Assembly (NCBI GenBank): GCA_026874595.1 | Contig: CM049309.1 | Coordinates: 38,393,079 to 38,457,078 of the forward strand | Reading direction: 5' to 3' | DNA from: Sipunculus nudus | Lineage: Eukaryota; Annelida; Sipuncula; Golfingiida; Sipunculidae | DNA length: 64,000 bases | Shown: positions 31,911-47,400 of the stretch, in pieces | How positions within the stretch are numbered: the stretch's first letter is position 1 | Layout: every line of letters starts with the position of its first letter | Notes under the pieces: generated by a model | Databases searched by the model: none | What the model was told of the DNA's origin: nothing | The model's input: the letters and a program-made list of their open reading frames with translations, nothing else | Translations under genes and position numbers: made by a program

Positions 31911-34900
31911 ATGCGTATACGTATAATTATACAGTTCTTCACTATTATTTCATGCCATCGTACCTCTTGCTTCTTGAATATTTAACTTCTTATTTGGCAC
32001 AAGAAATACCCGAAAAAATCGCTTCCGCAACTGGCTTACTCCCCATTTGTGCCTTTGGCATTGTGATTTGTGGTTTCACAACACTGTCAACAAGTTTAGT
32101 TTGGGAAAACAGCGTTATCAGCACTGTGACTTAATACATGGTCTCGGGACTGTCAGTCATGGTATGAACCCAATAAGTTAAACTTATGGGATGATGCGAA
32201 ATGCTGATTTGTTTGCTTTCTTTTTCATTTTAGCTGGATAGAAATATTGGGCTGAGTATAGAATCCGGTCTTCATTTCCAAGATGGGTCTAAACTGACTG
32301 GACGGTCTCATATTAGTAGTAATCCGCACATAAGCCATGACATGCCTTATGGAATGACATTGACATGCCTCTTACTTCTCCATGACGTATCCTAAACGTC
32401 ATTACGTCCGTCCATATACAACCATAACCTCGTCCATGTTGGCCGGATTCTTTATTCACTGCGATATATTTTTCAGATGTGGGCATCTGTAATTCAGATT
32501 GTGGTTTGTATTCAGAACTTTGTCTTGTTTTGGAAGTAGAATAACCTGTTTCTTCTGATTTTCTCATATTTACCTTGCATGTATTGTGGTAGATGTCCTC
32601 AAGTTCACGATCATTACAACATCAGTGGTGTTCCAGTTAATTGATTATATAGATTATTCTTTGTTTTCTCTCATAATTGAATAAATTGTTTGTATTTTTA
32701 GCGAAACTGTGGGCTTATGCAATGGCGCGGTGGGGTCCTTCCACCGTCATCCATATGTTAACCCATACTGTCTCAAAAACTGAAAAAGCTAGCAGAACCA
32801 AATTTTATTGAAGAATCAGTGATATGTCAAAAGTTGTGGGATTAAGTTTTATGTGGCGCCACCTGTGCCAACTTAAAATTTATGGGGAAAAGCTGGAAAA
32901 CCTTTGAAAATCTTCTTCTCCCAAACTGTCAAGCCAAATTGTTCAATATTCACAGAAATGATCCCAGAGATGAGCTCTCAAGTTTTATCATATAATTATA
33001 TGTTTTCAATGAATTTTGGCCAATTTAGAGGAATAAACACAATTATCTCAGAAACAACAGGAGCCAACTTAGGCAGTGTACAGACTAGGCATATATCCGG
33101 GTTTTAGATTAATCTTATGGCAACTAGACAGCCTCCAAGGCGATCTCGATGGGACCTGCCCTCCTCATGGTCTTGTTTTATTGGCCTCTTTCAGATGGCT
33201 TTCAGACAGCTTGTGTTCCCGTGTGTACAGGCAAGTGGTCTATATTGGGATTGAACTCCATAATAGTGTGCGCGTTGCCTGACAGATCGCACAAAAGACA
33301 GCCCAGAGCTTAACATGCTATGTCTTTTTTTCTCCTCGTCTGCCTGGCAATTGTCCTGGCAACTTCCTCTTCAACATGCTGAATTCAGTCCTAAACTGAA
33401 ACAAAAATACCAGAGAGAGCAAAAATGAGGCTACACAAAACAAACACAAGGAGCACACTTTTGATATGATGGGAGCAGCCATGTTGAAATACCCCGGATG
33501 CATTGCATTAAGTTTTAAGCTTTGGCAGACTGCCAACTGTATCAGATTAGGCAACGGGTCAAGAGTTCATTCAGTGCAACCAGGTACAGGTCAAGAGTTC
33601 ACCCGGTGCAGTAGCTGCAGCTGGAATTTTTGTCAGGTTCACTCATGGCAGCTTCCTTCCTCACCTGGGCTTGCTCAGCCCAAATCACCTGAATCAAGAG
33701 AAGTTTGATATACTGGTTTGATATATTGTCCATGCATCTTTGATGGCATTTTCTTACACTCTTGCCACCTACAATGACAGTGTATGAACCTGCTAATTTC
33801 TCAGGAGGGATTTGATATATCAGCCTGAAATTTGGCATATGTATACATCTTGCATAGCTTCGTCATTAACAAGACTGGTGGTGCCACCTACAATCATTTT
33901 TGTGTGTTGTGCACCCATGCCAGTATTTCAGCAATGATATTTGTGTAATTGGTGTTTGTACTCGGGGCTCAAAATGTTTAGTACTTGCATTGTACATATA
34001 CATGTCACACATACTTTATAAGTAACGGTCAACCTCGGAAGCATTATAGCTAATGTATATCCCATTGCACAGGTTTGCATTAGGCCTGCAGGCTTTGTTA
34101 TATTAAATTACCTATATTTTTGTATCTGTGTACACACCAAAGAAATATTATTAACAAACAAACATTTGAACAAGTTTTTTGGCTGACATGCAACATCACA
34201 TGAAACACATCCTCTGTAACACACTTAATCTTCATCGCTGTGATCACTGATTTTTGTAGGGTAGGAAAAACTTCATGTAGGGCAATTAAATCTGGATGAT
34301 TAAATTGTTATGTGCCCTATTTTCAAAAGTTAATATCGAGCCTTGTAGGATACTAGCCCATCTTGAAGCAACATTCTTCCTCCAACAGAATGAAAAGGAC
34401 ATGGCAGAGAATAGTAATGATGTCATGATAGACTTTGCTTACACAAGAGGTACTTACAACAACAGAGCCATTGATTATGAGTTGCTGACACATTTTTATA
34501 TGCCCATCATATGACGAGAGTATTAAAGTGTACTGTCCGTCCATTAACTTTTAGTGTTGCTGCAATAACTTTCCAGGGCTTTTGAGTGATTCTAACGAAA
34601 CTCACCATAACTACTTACCAACAGATTATCTCAACCAAGTTCGATTATGGGCAACATCCACTCATGTTTTATAAGGTCACTATGTTACTTTGTGGCGTTG
34701 CCGCATTAACTTATGAAAGAATATGAAGGATTTTGATAAAACTCATCAGAAATGTTAATCAATAAAATGTCTCACCTAAGTTCGATTTCCAGCAAAATCC
34801 ATACATATTTTATGAGGTCAGAGGCTCACAGGTCACCGCATTTTTGAGGCACATTGTTGACTGACCAAAAATCCTATGGATTTTATATGAAACTCATACA

Positions 34901-35469
34901 TGTTTACCAATAGAGTTTCTCACCTGAATTACCTTCTCATCAAAATTCATGCATATTTAATGAGGTCAGAGGTCACAGGATATGCGATGGTCATATTATG
35001 TATATTTGCAAGGCTCATGTTACACTGTTTGTCTTGGCCCCTTTCTTCACACTCAGCACTGTTATGTCACACAATTACCACTTCACTAAGGGACAAACAT
35101 GGTCACTTGTAAACAGACAAATTACAGTGACACCTTGAATCTCAGATACATACACAGACTACCAGGTCATAAAGTGAATAATATTTATTTCATGATCATT
35201 TGGCTTATTCTGGTCTAGTAGCAAGTTTAGTTTTACGGTCCAAGTAATTAGTAACCAAAAGATTATTAGAAAAAAATAATGTGGCCAGGGGTAGTTGAAC
35301 AGACTATGTCACATTAATTCTGCAGCATCTGATTTACTCTTTGTTCATCACACTTCAGTTTATGATATCTGACATCTGTTCAGCATTTTATTTATTTAAA
35401 AGTGTGGTGATTTATTAATATGTTCACTTGTTGTCAGTTGATTCTTCAGATATAAATTTTCTTTTTCAG
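31911..35469. other. Probable 5' UTR intron of the DNAJC14-like gene, with repeat debris
   Basis: The coding exon at 35472 follows a splice acceptor, so a non-coding first exon should lie upstream. Debris includes fragments with 'ggcgccacct' or 'ggtggtgccacc' near 32856 and 33880, a decayed piece like the element at 51000 (32628-32702), and three imperfect repeats of about 180 bp at 34550-34985 (markers: aactcat, 'cacctaagttcgat', 'atgaggtcagaggt'). The plus frame at 31802 starts in the promoter and shows no domain. Confidence 0.45.
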
Positions 35470-38400
35470 GGATGGAACAAGAGGAGAAACAGTATGGCAG
35501 TGCTGTGGGTGCAGATACCCTGGATCCCCAACATTTTCTTGACCCAGCCATGTTTGGTCAGCCAGAATATGGGGCACAGGGGACCAACAGTCCATTTGAC
35601 ATTCCTGTACAAAATTGGCAGCCACCTGTGACCGCAGCTGGTCGCCCCAACTTACCTGAGCCTTGGCTGGAGTTTGGTGACTTTGGCAGTCATGCCAGCA
35701 ATGATGTCTCAAATATGTCTCCTAATATACCATTCTCCACGTATGCTGATTTTATGGCCAGTCTTAGCCAGCCAGAGTCATTGTCTGAACCTGACACAGA
35801 CAGAGGAGTCTATACACAGTATGCTAACATGATTGAGGAGTTGAATTCGGCGAGACTAGACTTTGGCACTGCATCAACTGAGGGACAGCAGATGTATTCT
35901 GATGCAATGAAACAATGGCAGATGGATGATCAGGACTATATGGCTATGTATGATCCATTCAGCACATCCATATTGCAGGATGTTACAGATACAATGGATA
36001 AACCTCCCCTGTCTGGTGGTGCTTCCAAACCTAGTTATTCTGACGTGGCTAAAAACAAGCCAAATGCACAAGTGCCAAATGCTAAATCAGAAACGACCAA
36101 AGTGCCATCAGACTCTACCGGATCTAAACCTGATTGTCAGGGATTTCCCCAAGCCAGGCCGGTTTTTCGCAGGGCCAGGGTTCCAAAAGGAACTCCAGTA
36201 AGACCTCACACTGTCTCAGGTCCCCCGCCAGCACATGTGAAACCGGATTCTAAGTATGGACTTGATGACTTTGAGATGCCTGCAGAAGAACCCCGGCGAA
36301 GAGGACATTCTGTGGATGGATCCTCAATGAACCGACGCAACTCTGGTAGTAGTGTCAGCAGTGGTGCTAGTGGAATGGAGGATATCCATGTTTCCAGACC
36401 TTTGAATGCTTTTATGACTAAGAACGGCCCTGTGACAGGTGGTGGTTTGAAGTATGAAATGAAAAAGGAAGGGTTCCCAAGCTGTGAGAAGCCTGGTAGT
36501 GGAGCTGAGGGCAGTGATCATACAACAAAAAACACCCCTCCCTCTCTGAGAAAACCTCAGCGCTCTCCGCCAGAGAGATTTTTTGATCCCAAGAAAATCT
36601 TTGGTGGGTGTTCCTCATCATTATCCTCCGCTGCAAACGGGAACCACAGTATACCAAATAATCAGCAGTTTCCAAGAATGGAGGAGCAAGAAGTGCTTAA
36701 TAATGGTAAACCTCTCAGTGCCAGTAGTTGCAAAGGTCCAACACCTAAGTATATAAATAATGACCTAAGGGACCATTCGGAGACACGTAAACAGAATAAT
36801 TGTGCCCCAGGTCAGCACAGTGGAAGAGAGAAGACTTCAGGAAAAACCGAGGATGCCAGCCATAAGTGTAGCTACAGCCAGAAAAGTACTGACCATGGAA
36901 GCGCTTCATGTGCCAAACAGCCCAGTTTGAAGAAACAGGACAATCAGGCAAGGAAATCTGCGGATTTACAACGAGGCTCATCCAAGAAACAACGAAGACA
37001 ACATAGTGACCAGCACTTATCATTTGGTAAGTATTACAGCTAATGATTTTCTTGCATTACCCCTCTGAAATATTGTGTACACTTCAATAAAAAGGTTGGT
37101 CAGTTGGTTCTGAGCGATTTGAAGTCTCATATTAGTGATTTGGTTATTATTGAGTAGAACGGACACATATTTCTTCATGACTGTTTATTAATTAGGTCCT
37201 GGTACAACTTTTCAGTCTATAAATCACCTGTTCAGTGTTTTGTCATTCATCCTAAGATTAAGAAGAATTGCTGGCATATAGTTCTGACTTCCCTCATCTG
37301 TTGGGTTGACTTTCATGGCCTTTACTAATCCCTTCCCAAAGTTTCTTAATCTTAGAAATTGTTTTCTGTCATTTTTGCATATAAATAAACTGTGGTTGCC
37401 TTTTTATTCCCGAGGGTTTTAATTTCACAATATCCGCGAACATGAAATAATCGCGAATATGAAACCCTTGGGAATTAATGCCCCATCAGCTTAGATGATT
37501 TCTGAAAACAACCTCATCAACAACCTAAATTTGCCCATGGATAAGCCATACACACAAACTGTGATACATATCTACTGTGATACAAGTCCTAATTTAATGA
37601 CTGAACCAGAAATAAGCTAGGTATTGTAGGATTTTTTTAAAACTTTAAATCAATACAGATCCTGCTATATACCTAGACTTTACATGTTATAGTGCAATCG
37701 CAAAAACAAAACCTGCGAAAATGTTCAAAATGAAGAAATCGTGAAATTTCAGCCATGGGGTAAAAAAAGGCTAACCAAGGTATACCATTACCTGCTTATA
37801 AACAGACTCATTGAGACTTTTTGTATCCAGCCTATATTAAAATGGGTGACCCAACCTATTGATACTATGCGTCTGTGATGTCAGAATAGCAATAGTTAAA
37901 TTTCATAAAATTTTGCATCTGTGGAATGGACTTTCACAGATGCTTTATATTTTCACACATGTTTTGCTAGTTCACTCTGGAATGGATGTCAGACTGAGAG
38001 CCTGACAATTTGCATTGATGCCCTTATATCAGGAGTGGTTTGGCATTTCAGCCTGAACTTTTGAATGTTCACCTATCTTTGGTTAATTTCTTTCACCATC
38101 TGCAATCACATACTCACAGAATACATTCTTGCATCCATCTCAGGAGTGGTTCAATGTGTCAGCCTTATATGATGCATGTCCATAGAGCCAAGATTGCTTT
38201 TTCTTGTGTTCAAGACTTGTGCCTTATAGTCGTTTTTGCTTTGTGTCCATCTGTGCATCTCTTTGGGTGAAAATCACTAATATGTCACCAATGGATTGGC
38301 TTATCGGCCTGGAATATTGGATTTCCATCCATCTTGTGTAACTTTCTCATACTCAAGACAGGTGGAGCCTGACATTTTCCTGTTTATTCCCCATATGGCA

Positions 38401-41400
38401 TATTCTGGTTATTAAATTGTACCATGCAAAAATTAAAAAAAGCAATGCCCCATTGTTGACCAATGTTAACATTTCTATTTATTACTGAATCATTTATATG
38501 GAGTACATAATTATCTGAAAATATTCTCTAATGATATTCTAAAGTATTTTGTTGTCTTCACAGTTGGGAAGTTCTTACTCTATAAATTGAAAAACCAGTA
38601 CTAGCACTCATTACCAGATCCACCACTCAGTGTATTGTAATCATGAGAGCGGTAAACACTACACAGATTATCCCTATCTGTTTTTCCCCATGCATGCAGT
38701 TCTGTCATTGGTGGGGGGGGGGGGGTGTTGTAAAAATTGGATTGACTAGTTTTGAATTAACAACATTAGCTTATAGGATCAGTAGGATGTATTCTCTTGT
38801 TGAAAATCTATTGCAGTAAAAGTTGGTCATAAAACTTCTGTATTTTGCAGTCAGGGAACTATTAGTATTACTATTATCCAGACTTCATAGCATACAACTT
38901 GTCAAGAGATCCTTTTATTCAGTGAAAATTCCTTAAATTTATGCATAACCACCTGTGCTTCCTGTTTCCGATATTGTCTGAGTTTCTATACTTGTCTAAA
39001 TGTTTGAAAACAGTTCATGTTTCATTTGTGCACTGTGTGTAAATATCTAGGCCGAGATCCCGATCTTGCCCAATCAGTGATTAGTCCAGACCAAATCCTG
39101 ATTGGTCCAGACCAGATCTCAATTTGTATTCAGTCCAGCCAAAATCCTGATCTTCAAACAATAACAAAGAGAATGATTTCCTGTCTAATCAGTTGAAGGT
39201 TGACTTATGGCTAACCATACCCTGATCTCTCTCATAACTGTATCTACTTGCTAACTTCATGTGCACAAGGTGAAATTTCCTCAAATTATTCAGAAGTATG
39301 TGTTGAAGGTGTTATTTAGTATTATGTCAACTCTCAGCCTGAATCAGGATTTGGGCTGGACCAGATCTTGATCTGGCTTTTGACTGGTTAGAATCCTGAT
39401 TGAAATTTGGTCAAGCCCAACTCTGGGACAATTTGGGTGTTGGCTGGACTGAATCCCGACCATGATTTGCGATTGGTCCAAATCAGGATCTGGGCCTTGA
39501 CATAAACATGCATATAATGTGTATCTACACATTAAGGTCACTTCAAAGTCTGTATGGTTATCAAATACAATTTTATTATATACAATTATAAATAGTCTCC
39601 AAGCAGTACTCAAACAGTGGCACATTTGCAGGTAGTAGATATTATGAGGTGTTTGTTATGTAAAATGTGTGCTAAAGGGAAATAAAACATGTTATAACTT
39701 GGACGTTCATGCTCTGTTATTGAGGGAATAAGACACACAACCAGGAAAGCAGTGCCCTGGGGTACATACTTTGTTTGTCAGCTGTACTATAATGACTGTA
39801 ACAGATACTTTTTGGCCTATATAGAGGAGCTTAAACTGAACAAGTAGTAAATTCACCTTCCATCTGTCAGTTACAAGTTGCCCATTATCACTTCTGGATC
39901 TGTTATTATATACCAGCTGATTTCAGTTGTGCTTATATACTATAAATTATGGCAAGATTCATTCCATCACCACTTTCCACATTTCCATTGCTAAGCTTAG
40001 GTAATAATTTACTCAGAGGAAAATTATTACTGTTGATATATCTATAGCTTTAATCATTTTTAGCTCAGCTGACTATAAGTCATCTGAGCTATAGTCGTGG
40101 TCCGTCGTCCGTCCGTCCATAGATGTGGCACGTTTTGAAACCGTAAGACCTAGGAATCCAAAATTCGGCATAACATTAGATGTCCCCAAGATCTCCTACC
40201 AAGCCGAAAAAATGGGTCTTTGCGACTTCGTTCCTTTGAGAAATTTAGGAAAAACCTCAATTTTTTATTAAAAACTTATTTTCACACTTCAGGACTGCCT
40301 AATATCAAAACCACTCATCTGTTTTTCCTCATATTTACAATAAATATTCCTCTATATAGTTCCTATGTACATGCCAGAAATTATGTCTGTATTATATAAA
40401 AAAGTTACAGGCCCAAACATAATGCATTTTGTAAAAAATCAGGAATGATATTTGATCACTTAACACAAAACATTTTAAAGCTATTGACTTTTTTTCCAGT
40501 AATATAACTCTAATTTATCAAAATTAAATTGTATACCCAGAATTAGATCAAAATCTTTTAAATTTTTAAAAATATTTACAAAAATAAACAATTGGTACCT
40601 TAAATTTTGCCCAACTTTGACCATGGCACGTTTTTTTCCTGGAAGTACTGTGGATTTAATTTTCACAGCATGTTTTTGTTACCATTTTATCTGTTAACAC
40701 CAAAAATTTGAAACCAGTTGATCAAAAACTGTAGATTTTATTCAAGTTTTCAAGCACCATGTAACATATTGTTTACATCAAGCTAGTCCTATGCAGTTTG
40801 CAAGAGCTCAGCTCCCCAGCTTCAGCTCTCAGTTCCTAAAATTTGGAATACAATTAGATGTCTCCAAAATCCCCTACCATGCCAAGAATTTGGTCACTAG
40901 GATTTAATACCTTCGAGATATTAATGAAAAACTTCACTTTTCCATTAAAAACCCATTGTTACACTTCAAGACTACCTAATATCAAAACCACTGATCTGAC
41001 TTTAATCATATATAATATACATATTTTTCTATACATTCTCTATGCACATGCCAGAAATGATGTCAGTATTGCATAACTGTTTTAAGTTATGGGCCCAAAC
41101 GAAATGCACTTTGTAAATAATCAAGAAATATATTTTCTCCCTTAACAAGGGGATTGCTGAAGCTAGAGCTTTTTTGTCAGGGATGTAACATTATTTAGTC
41201 AAGATTCAATTGAATACCCAAAATTAGTGCTGAATTTTTCAAATTTTATAAGTTATAAGTATAAATATAAAATTAGTACCTTAAATTTTGCCCAACTTTG
41301 ACCATGGCACATTTGTTTCCTGTGAACACTGTTGATATAATTTTCATATCATGCACACATAAGGATTTCAGCTTTTTAGTTTAGAAAGCTGAAAGAAATT

Positions 41401-44400
41401 GGCCAAAAATTGTAGCTTTTATTAATGTTTTTATGAGACCATGTCAGACCTTGGCTCTCTCCAGCCCTTCTTGAGTCACCTGTATGTTGACCTTGTTGAA
41501 CTTATAGCAAATTATGCATGCTTGATGCAAGGCATACACTGGGGCAGCAAGGCAGCTTATGGCCAGCCACAGTTGATCCAGGTGTCCAACCCAACTCATC
41601 TGGTAGTTTTAACCAACAACTTAACAATAAACAATAAATTAATAAATTTTTATTGGTTTTTAATAACAAATTAAAGAAAAATAGAAAAGGAATATGTTAG
41701 TTTATAATAACAGGAAATTTATTTGCAGTTACTGATGATATAAGAATCTTGTATCGATGGATAGAATGTCACGTATTCCAAATAACACCATGCAGTCACC
41801 TATGTTATTTTTCAGTTCAATTTTAATGATAAAAAAGTAAATCATATTATTCATTACTAATCCTTAGGGATCATATGAAGGAAATAAACGATAGACAAAG
41901 ATGCAGTTGATAATATTAATCTAGATTCCTACTGTTTCTAGTGTGTACATTGATGTGAAATTAGTCCAAAATGAATATATTACATTTATTTTTTTAATAT
42001 AAATAAAAGCCATAAAACCAGGTACTTAGATCATTATTTAAATGTGTGAATTTTGTATATTCTGGATTCTCAACATCATTGTTTGGTGAAAACTGAATAA
42101 ATACCAGACATGGTGTGAATACTTTGCAATTGTATTGAAATACAAATATGAATATGTACTCCATTATAAAATTTCTTGCATAAAGAATGGGAAGTCAGGT
42201 AAAAATGGAAGTATATGAATACCAGTGCAAATACTTTCAAAATGTATTCATGAATGCATTCATGAATATATTCTTTAATATTATTTTAATAATCATTTCA
42301 GTTATATTTCATTTTAAAAAATCATATGATTCTCATATTATTTTTTATAAAAATATTTGGGACAATATTTGTAATTTTTTTTAATAAATAGTTAGTCTTA
42401 TATTATATGTTCTGCTTATAAGTTATATGGCCAAGTCAAAATCTGTGTGACAATAGTGGTCCATTTTTTAATAAAATAAATGAAATCAGTCCTCTCCCCT
42501 GTCTCCAAAGGTACTATCAAAATCATACATAAGCTAAACAACAACAACTCATAATACAGCTTATATTTATTACCACACAAAATAGCATGTGCCTCATTTC
42601 TAAATCATATTTTTTATCATATTTAACAGCTGGCACCGTGACCTATAGGTCCCTTGTTTTAATGATAACCATTTTATTATGTTTATTATCAGTATAGCAT
42701 TTGCCTTACCTGAGCCTTTTATGTTTTGACTGGCAATCACAAGTTTATGTTTGTCTTAAAAAAAAACTGATCCATTTTGTTGCAACAACCTTGTTACTAG
42801 TGGTGGGAGTTAGTTCTTTTTTCATAATCGATGAATGGTTTCAGCTAACCGATTGATGATCGATTAATAATCGGTTCAGGCAAATATAAAGAAAAATGCA
42901 TTTATCTGTGAAACTGTACTTTCTTAACCAAGCCCGCATGTCTTAGTAATTCTACCTCAAAAAAAGAAGTTCTTGCCTTTTTTTATATTTTCCTATTATT
43001 AGTAAAATATGCTTTTAAATGTTTCATTTTAATTATTTATAATAATAAAGAATTAAACCACAATCCAGGACATCTACTTGCTGCATAGACCCGGAGAATT
43101 TATTGAGCATTTTAACGCCCTACCGCCCATATTGTGCAATGTACATCCCGTTACAAAACTCTCCGCTAATTCTGCAGCTCCCTGCCAGTTCACAGAGGTT
43201 TATTATGTCCTCTGTTCTCACATCTACTGTGTAAGACTCGGTTACTTACGGAAGTTATTTGGGAACAAAGACTCATTATTTGAAGTGCAGAATGTAAAAA
43301 AAAATGGTAGAATAATTGTAGCCTATAACATAAAGGCATTCTGTACAAAAAATCATGATTATGATGTAATCGATAGTTGCCTTTGGTAATCGAGCACTTG
43401 AAAGTGGCAGCAAACCGACTGACTTTCGATAAAACTTGATGATCGGCCCACCACTACTTGTTACGTAATATTATAAAATCATTTGTCACAGCAGTTGGAA
43501 ACTAAGTTACAATAAAACATTGTTGCAGACAGCAAGCACTAAATGAACCAAAATTCTATCTGTTTAATCAATTCAGTATCCCTTGTTCAAACGATCCTGA
43601 TGTCCTGAGTTTCTTAATTATTATGGCTTTCTCAAATTTATCCATTTACCAATGCTGAACCTTCTTTCATCTGAATCTGGATTACCCACCATAGCCAATC
43701 ACGACAGGCAAATAATTACCAAACTGAGATGCAAATTCAGGTTTATTAAAATTCCTGAACACCTTTCATGGACTGGCAGAATTTCTTTAAGTTTATTAAG
43801 ACGTCCTGGTACTGGGTACTGCAGATTATGGTGTTATCTGTTTATAAAAAGAATGTGAAGAAGGGGGAACATCCAATGTCATCCATACATGGTCACTGTC
43901 TGTGCTATATATATGCTCAGTTAAGCATGAATCTTTAATCCACATATTGTGCACAGATGGACACAATCCACTTAACAGTACATCAGTTGCATTGTCTGAT
44001 ATGTGTCAAGCTAGGTCATTCTGTTTTTACAATATTTTGTCCCCGAGTCAAAAAGGTATTTTTTTACATTTAATAAATCATAAATAGAACTGAAATATCA
44101 TGATTAAAATTATGTACCATCTGAAAAATATATATATATGTCAAGGCCAAAATCTCAGTCTGGACCACCAATTGGCCCAGACCAGATCCTGATCGAGATT
44201 CAGTCTGGCCTTAATCCCTATATTCAATAAATAACAAAGAGAATGACTTCCTGTCTAATCAGCTGAAGGTTAGGGCTACCCATACCCCTGATCCAGCTCA
44301 TAACTGTATCTACTTGCTAACTTCATGTCCACAAGGCTCTTTTAATTATCAAATTAATGTAAAATTGTTTATATCTATAAAATGTTTTTGTTTATTTTAG

Positions 44401-47400
44401 ATACAGAATAGAATTTATATATTTTAATCCATACAAACATGTATTTGAGGTTTTGCATGGCATAAAAAAAATTTCTTCATGACGAAATTAGAATTTAGGC
44501 TGAACTAATTTGAATTTTCCTTAATTTAATCAAAAGTAGGTGCTGAGCACTTTATTTAGTAAGATGTCCTCTAACAGTTTGAATCAGGATTTGGGCTAGA
44601 CCAGATCCTGATTGGGGTTTGGACTGGTCAGAATCCTGATAGTGATAGGCTTTTGGTCTTGACCTATTGAGAATGGGTCCAGATCGGAGTTTGGCCTTGA
44701 CATATATATATATTTTCTTACATGTCACCCATTTTATTACATTATAATAAGTTTATAAAAAAGTGACAATGTTTCCAGAGAATGTTCACTTGCCATGTTT
44801 ACAAGATGGAATAATTTACATAATAACACAAGATCAGATAACATCAGATAGAGATCAGACATTCCCAGAAAGTAAAGGAAAAAGAGTTGGGCAGCAGCAG
44901 AAAAAAATATATATATATATATATATGTAATTTTGTAAGCAAAAGTAAAAGATACATGGTTGACCTTTTCAATTGTTTTCATAGAAATGGTTTCATGCAT
45001 GTGACTAATTGATTTCCATCTTGTGGGTGAGGAAATATTTTCGAGCTACCTTCAAGCATTGAATTAAGTTACAGGTCCTGTTCAACTTACTGAACAATCA
45101 GTCTTCTTTCCCAGAAGCCAGCTTGTTTATCAGTATATATAAATTTGTTATTGATCACCTCAAGTCCTGCTGGGCCATCTTGATGACTCAAGGTACATGC
45201 ATGATGCAGTACATGTGTGATTAAAAATTATGCCATTCAGTGTACGACTAAAAAAAATTGTAAACACCTGGCTTTAATTACACAATTCAGGTTCAGTTAT
45301 GAAGTCAATTTATGATTGATTTTAAATTCAGTAGACAACCAGAACAAAGGTTATACTTTGTTTATTACATTTTATACATCGCCTCACTGTTTTGCTCTAG
45401 TATTGAGCTGTGCGTGTAGTTTGATTAGAAAAGACAGATAAACACAGGTTTTCACACAACACTTCAAGGCCTTTTTTTCCAGGCTTATCAGACAGGGCTG
45501 GAAATTTACTACATATAGTCGGACATAACCGGCCTAATATTGTTTCTGTGGGACTAACTTGCCCCGCTGGACAGTCTGATTGGCTGTTGATTACCCCAGC
45601 TATAGGACACTTTTGTCAGTGGTGTTCTGATGCCAAATTGTTGAAATCCTTTGAATCACAAACAAATCATTTTTAACATATATTAACGAATTAATAATAT
45701 GTTATTTGAACATTCTTAGCTCAGCTGACAATAAGTCATCTGAGCTATAGTCGTGGTCCTTTGTCCATCTTCCGTCTGGTCTTCCGGCCGACTGTCCCTT
45801 AACAGGGCAAGTTTTGAAACCGTAGGACCTATGAATCCAAAATTTAGCATACAGTTAGATGTCTCCTAAATCTCCTACCATACCAAAAATTGGGTCACTA
45901 GGACTTCGTTCCTTTGAAATATTAAGGAAAAAAATTCCGTTTTAAATAAAAAAGCCATTGTTACACTTCAAGGCTGCCTAATATCAAAACCACTGGACTG
46001 TTTTTGATTATAATTAGTATTCATATTCCAACTTCCTTTTTCTATTAACATACCAAAAATTAGGTCAGTATTGAGTTTTGTTTTGAAGTTATGGGTCCAA
46101 ATATAATGCAGTTTTTTAAAAATCAGGAAATATATTTACTCATTTAACATGATAATTGCTGAAGCTTAAGACTTTTTTTCAGGGCTGTAACTTTATTAAA
46201 TCAAGATTCAATTATTAACCCAAAATTAGATCTGAATTTTGCAAATAATTAGCATAAATAAAAAATCAATAACTTAAATTTTGTCCAACTTAGGCTACGG
46301 CACGTTTTTCCCCTGTAAGCACTGTTGATTTAATTTTCACAGCATATACATAAGTATTTAATCTTTAAAAATCTGAAATTTCAAAGGAATTTATTGAAAA
46401 GAGAAGCTTTTATTCAAGTTTTCATACACCATGTCAAGTGTTGTTTACATCAGGCCCACCTAGTAGTACACCTTCACTTACATTATGTAACCCACTCCAG
46501 GCAGCTTGCCTTGGCTCAGCTTGGCCACTACTAGCAGGCTTCCCCTCTGCCCCTCCCGCAGCTAGTACATAAACTAGATGAATGTTATTGTATCCGCCAA
46601 AACAGAGTTTTGCGGATACTATGTTTTCAGCTGCACGCCGCCGCCGCGTAGGTGTCCGGAGAACTCCTCTGTAACCGCTGGGCGGAATTTTCCGAAACCC
46701 GGGATTATGTTCGGGTCACATGTGAACTGCTGCGCCCCGATTTTGTTTTGACCTCTGACCTTTCCTCTGCGTTCTGCGTCCGTTTGTGCGTCTGTTTCCA
46801 CACATAAACCCACATATCTCGGGAACCGTTTGACCGATCAGGAAAATTTTTTTGCACAAATGTAGCCCTCGGAGAGCTTTATAACATACACCAAAAATGG
46901 TGGCGCCACCTGCAACCATGTTTGCACAGTGTCCATCTGTTCGTCTGCCTTGGGTTAAAATCACTCATATCTCTGCAGTCACTTGACTAATTCACCTGAA
47001 ATTCCGCATGTGTAAACATCCTGGATAGCTTTTCTGATTTTATGACAGGTGGCGCCACCTACATTCACGTTTACGCTGCAGACATCCAAGCTCATATCTA
47101 GGGAACGGTTTGACCGATTGGGCCAAAATTTTGCATGTGTATAAATCTCATATAGCTCTTTATCATACGCAAAACTGGTGGCGCCACCTGCAACCATGTT
47201 TGCACAGTGTCCATCTGTTCGTCTGCCTTGGGTTAAAATCACTCATATCTCTGCAGTGACTTGACTAATTCACCTGAAATTCAGCATGCGTATACATCCT
47301 GGATAGCTTTTCTGATTTTATGACAGGTGGCGCCACCTACATTCATGTTTACACTGCAGACATACAAGCTCATATCTCGGGAACCGTTTGACGGATCAGG

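Noticed and set aside
31802-32134. 110-codon plus-strand frame beginning near the promoter
   Set aside because: It starts in the promoter region, has no recognisable domain, and the gene's coding start at 35472 is well supported. The first part may be 5' UTR.
35446-37023. Minus-strand frames and short alternate plus frames across the DNAJC14-like exon
   Set aside because: Shadows of the 523-codon main frame, which has good splice sites and joins downstream exons in phase.
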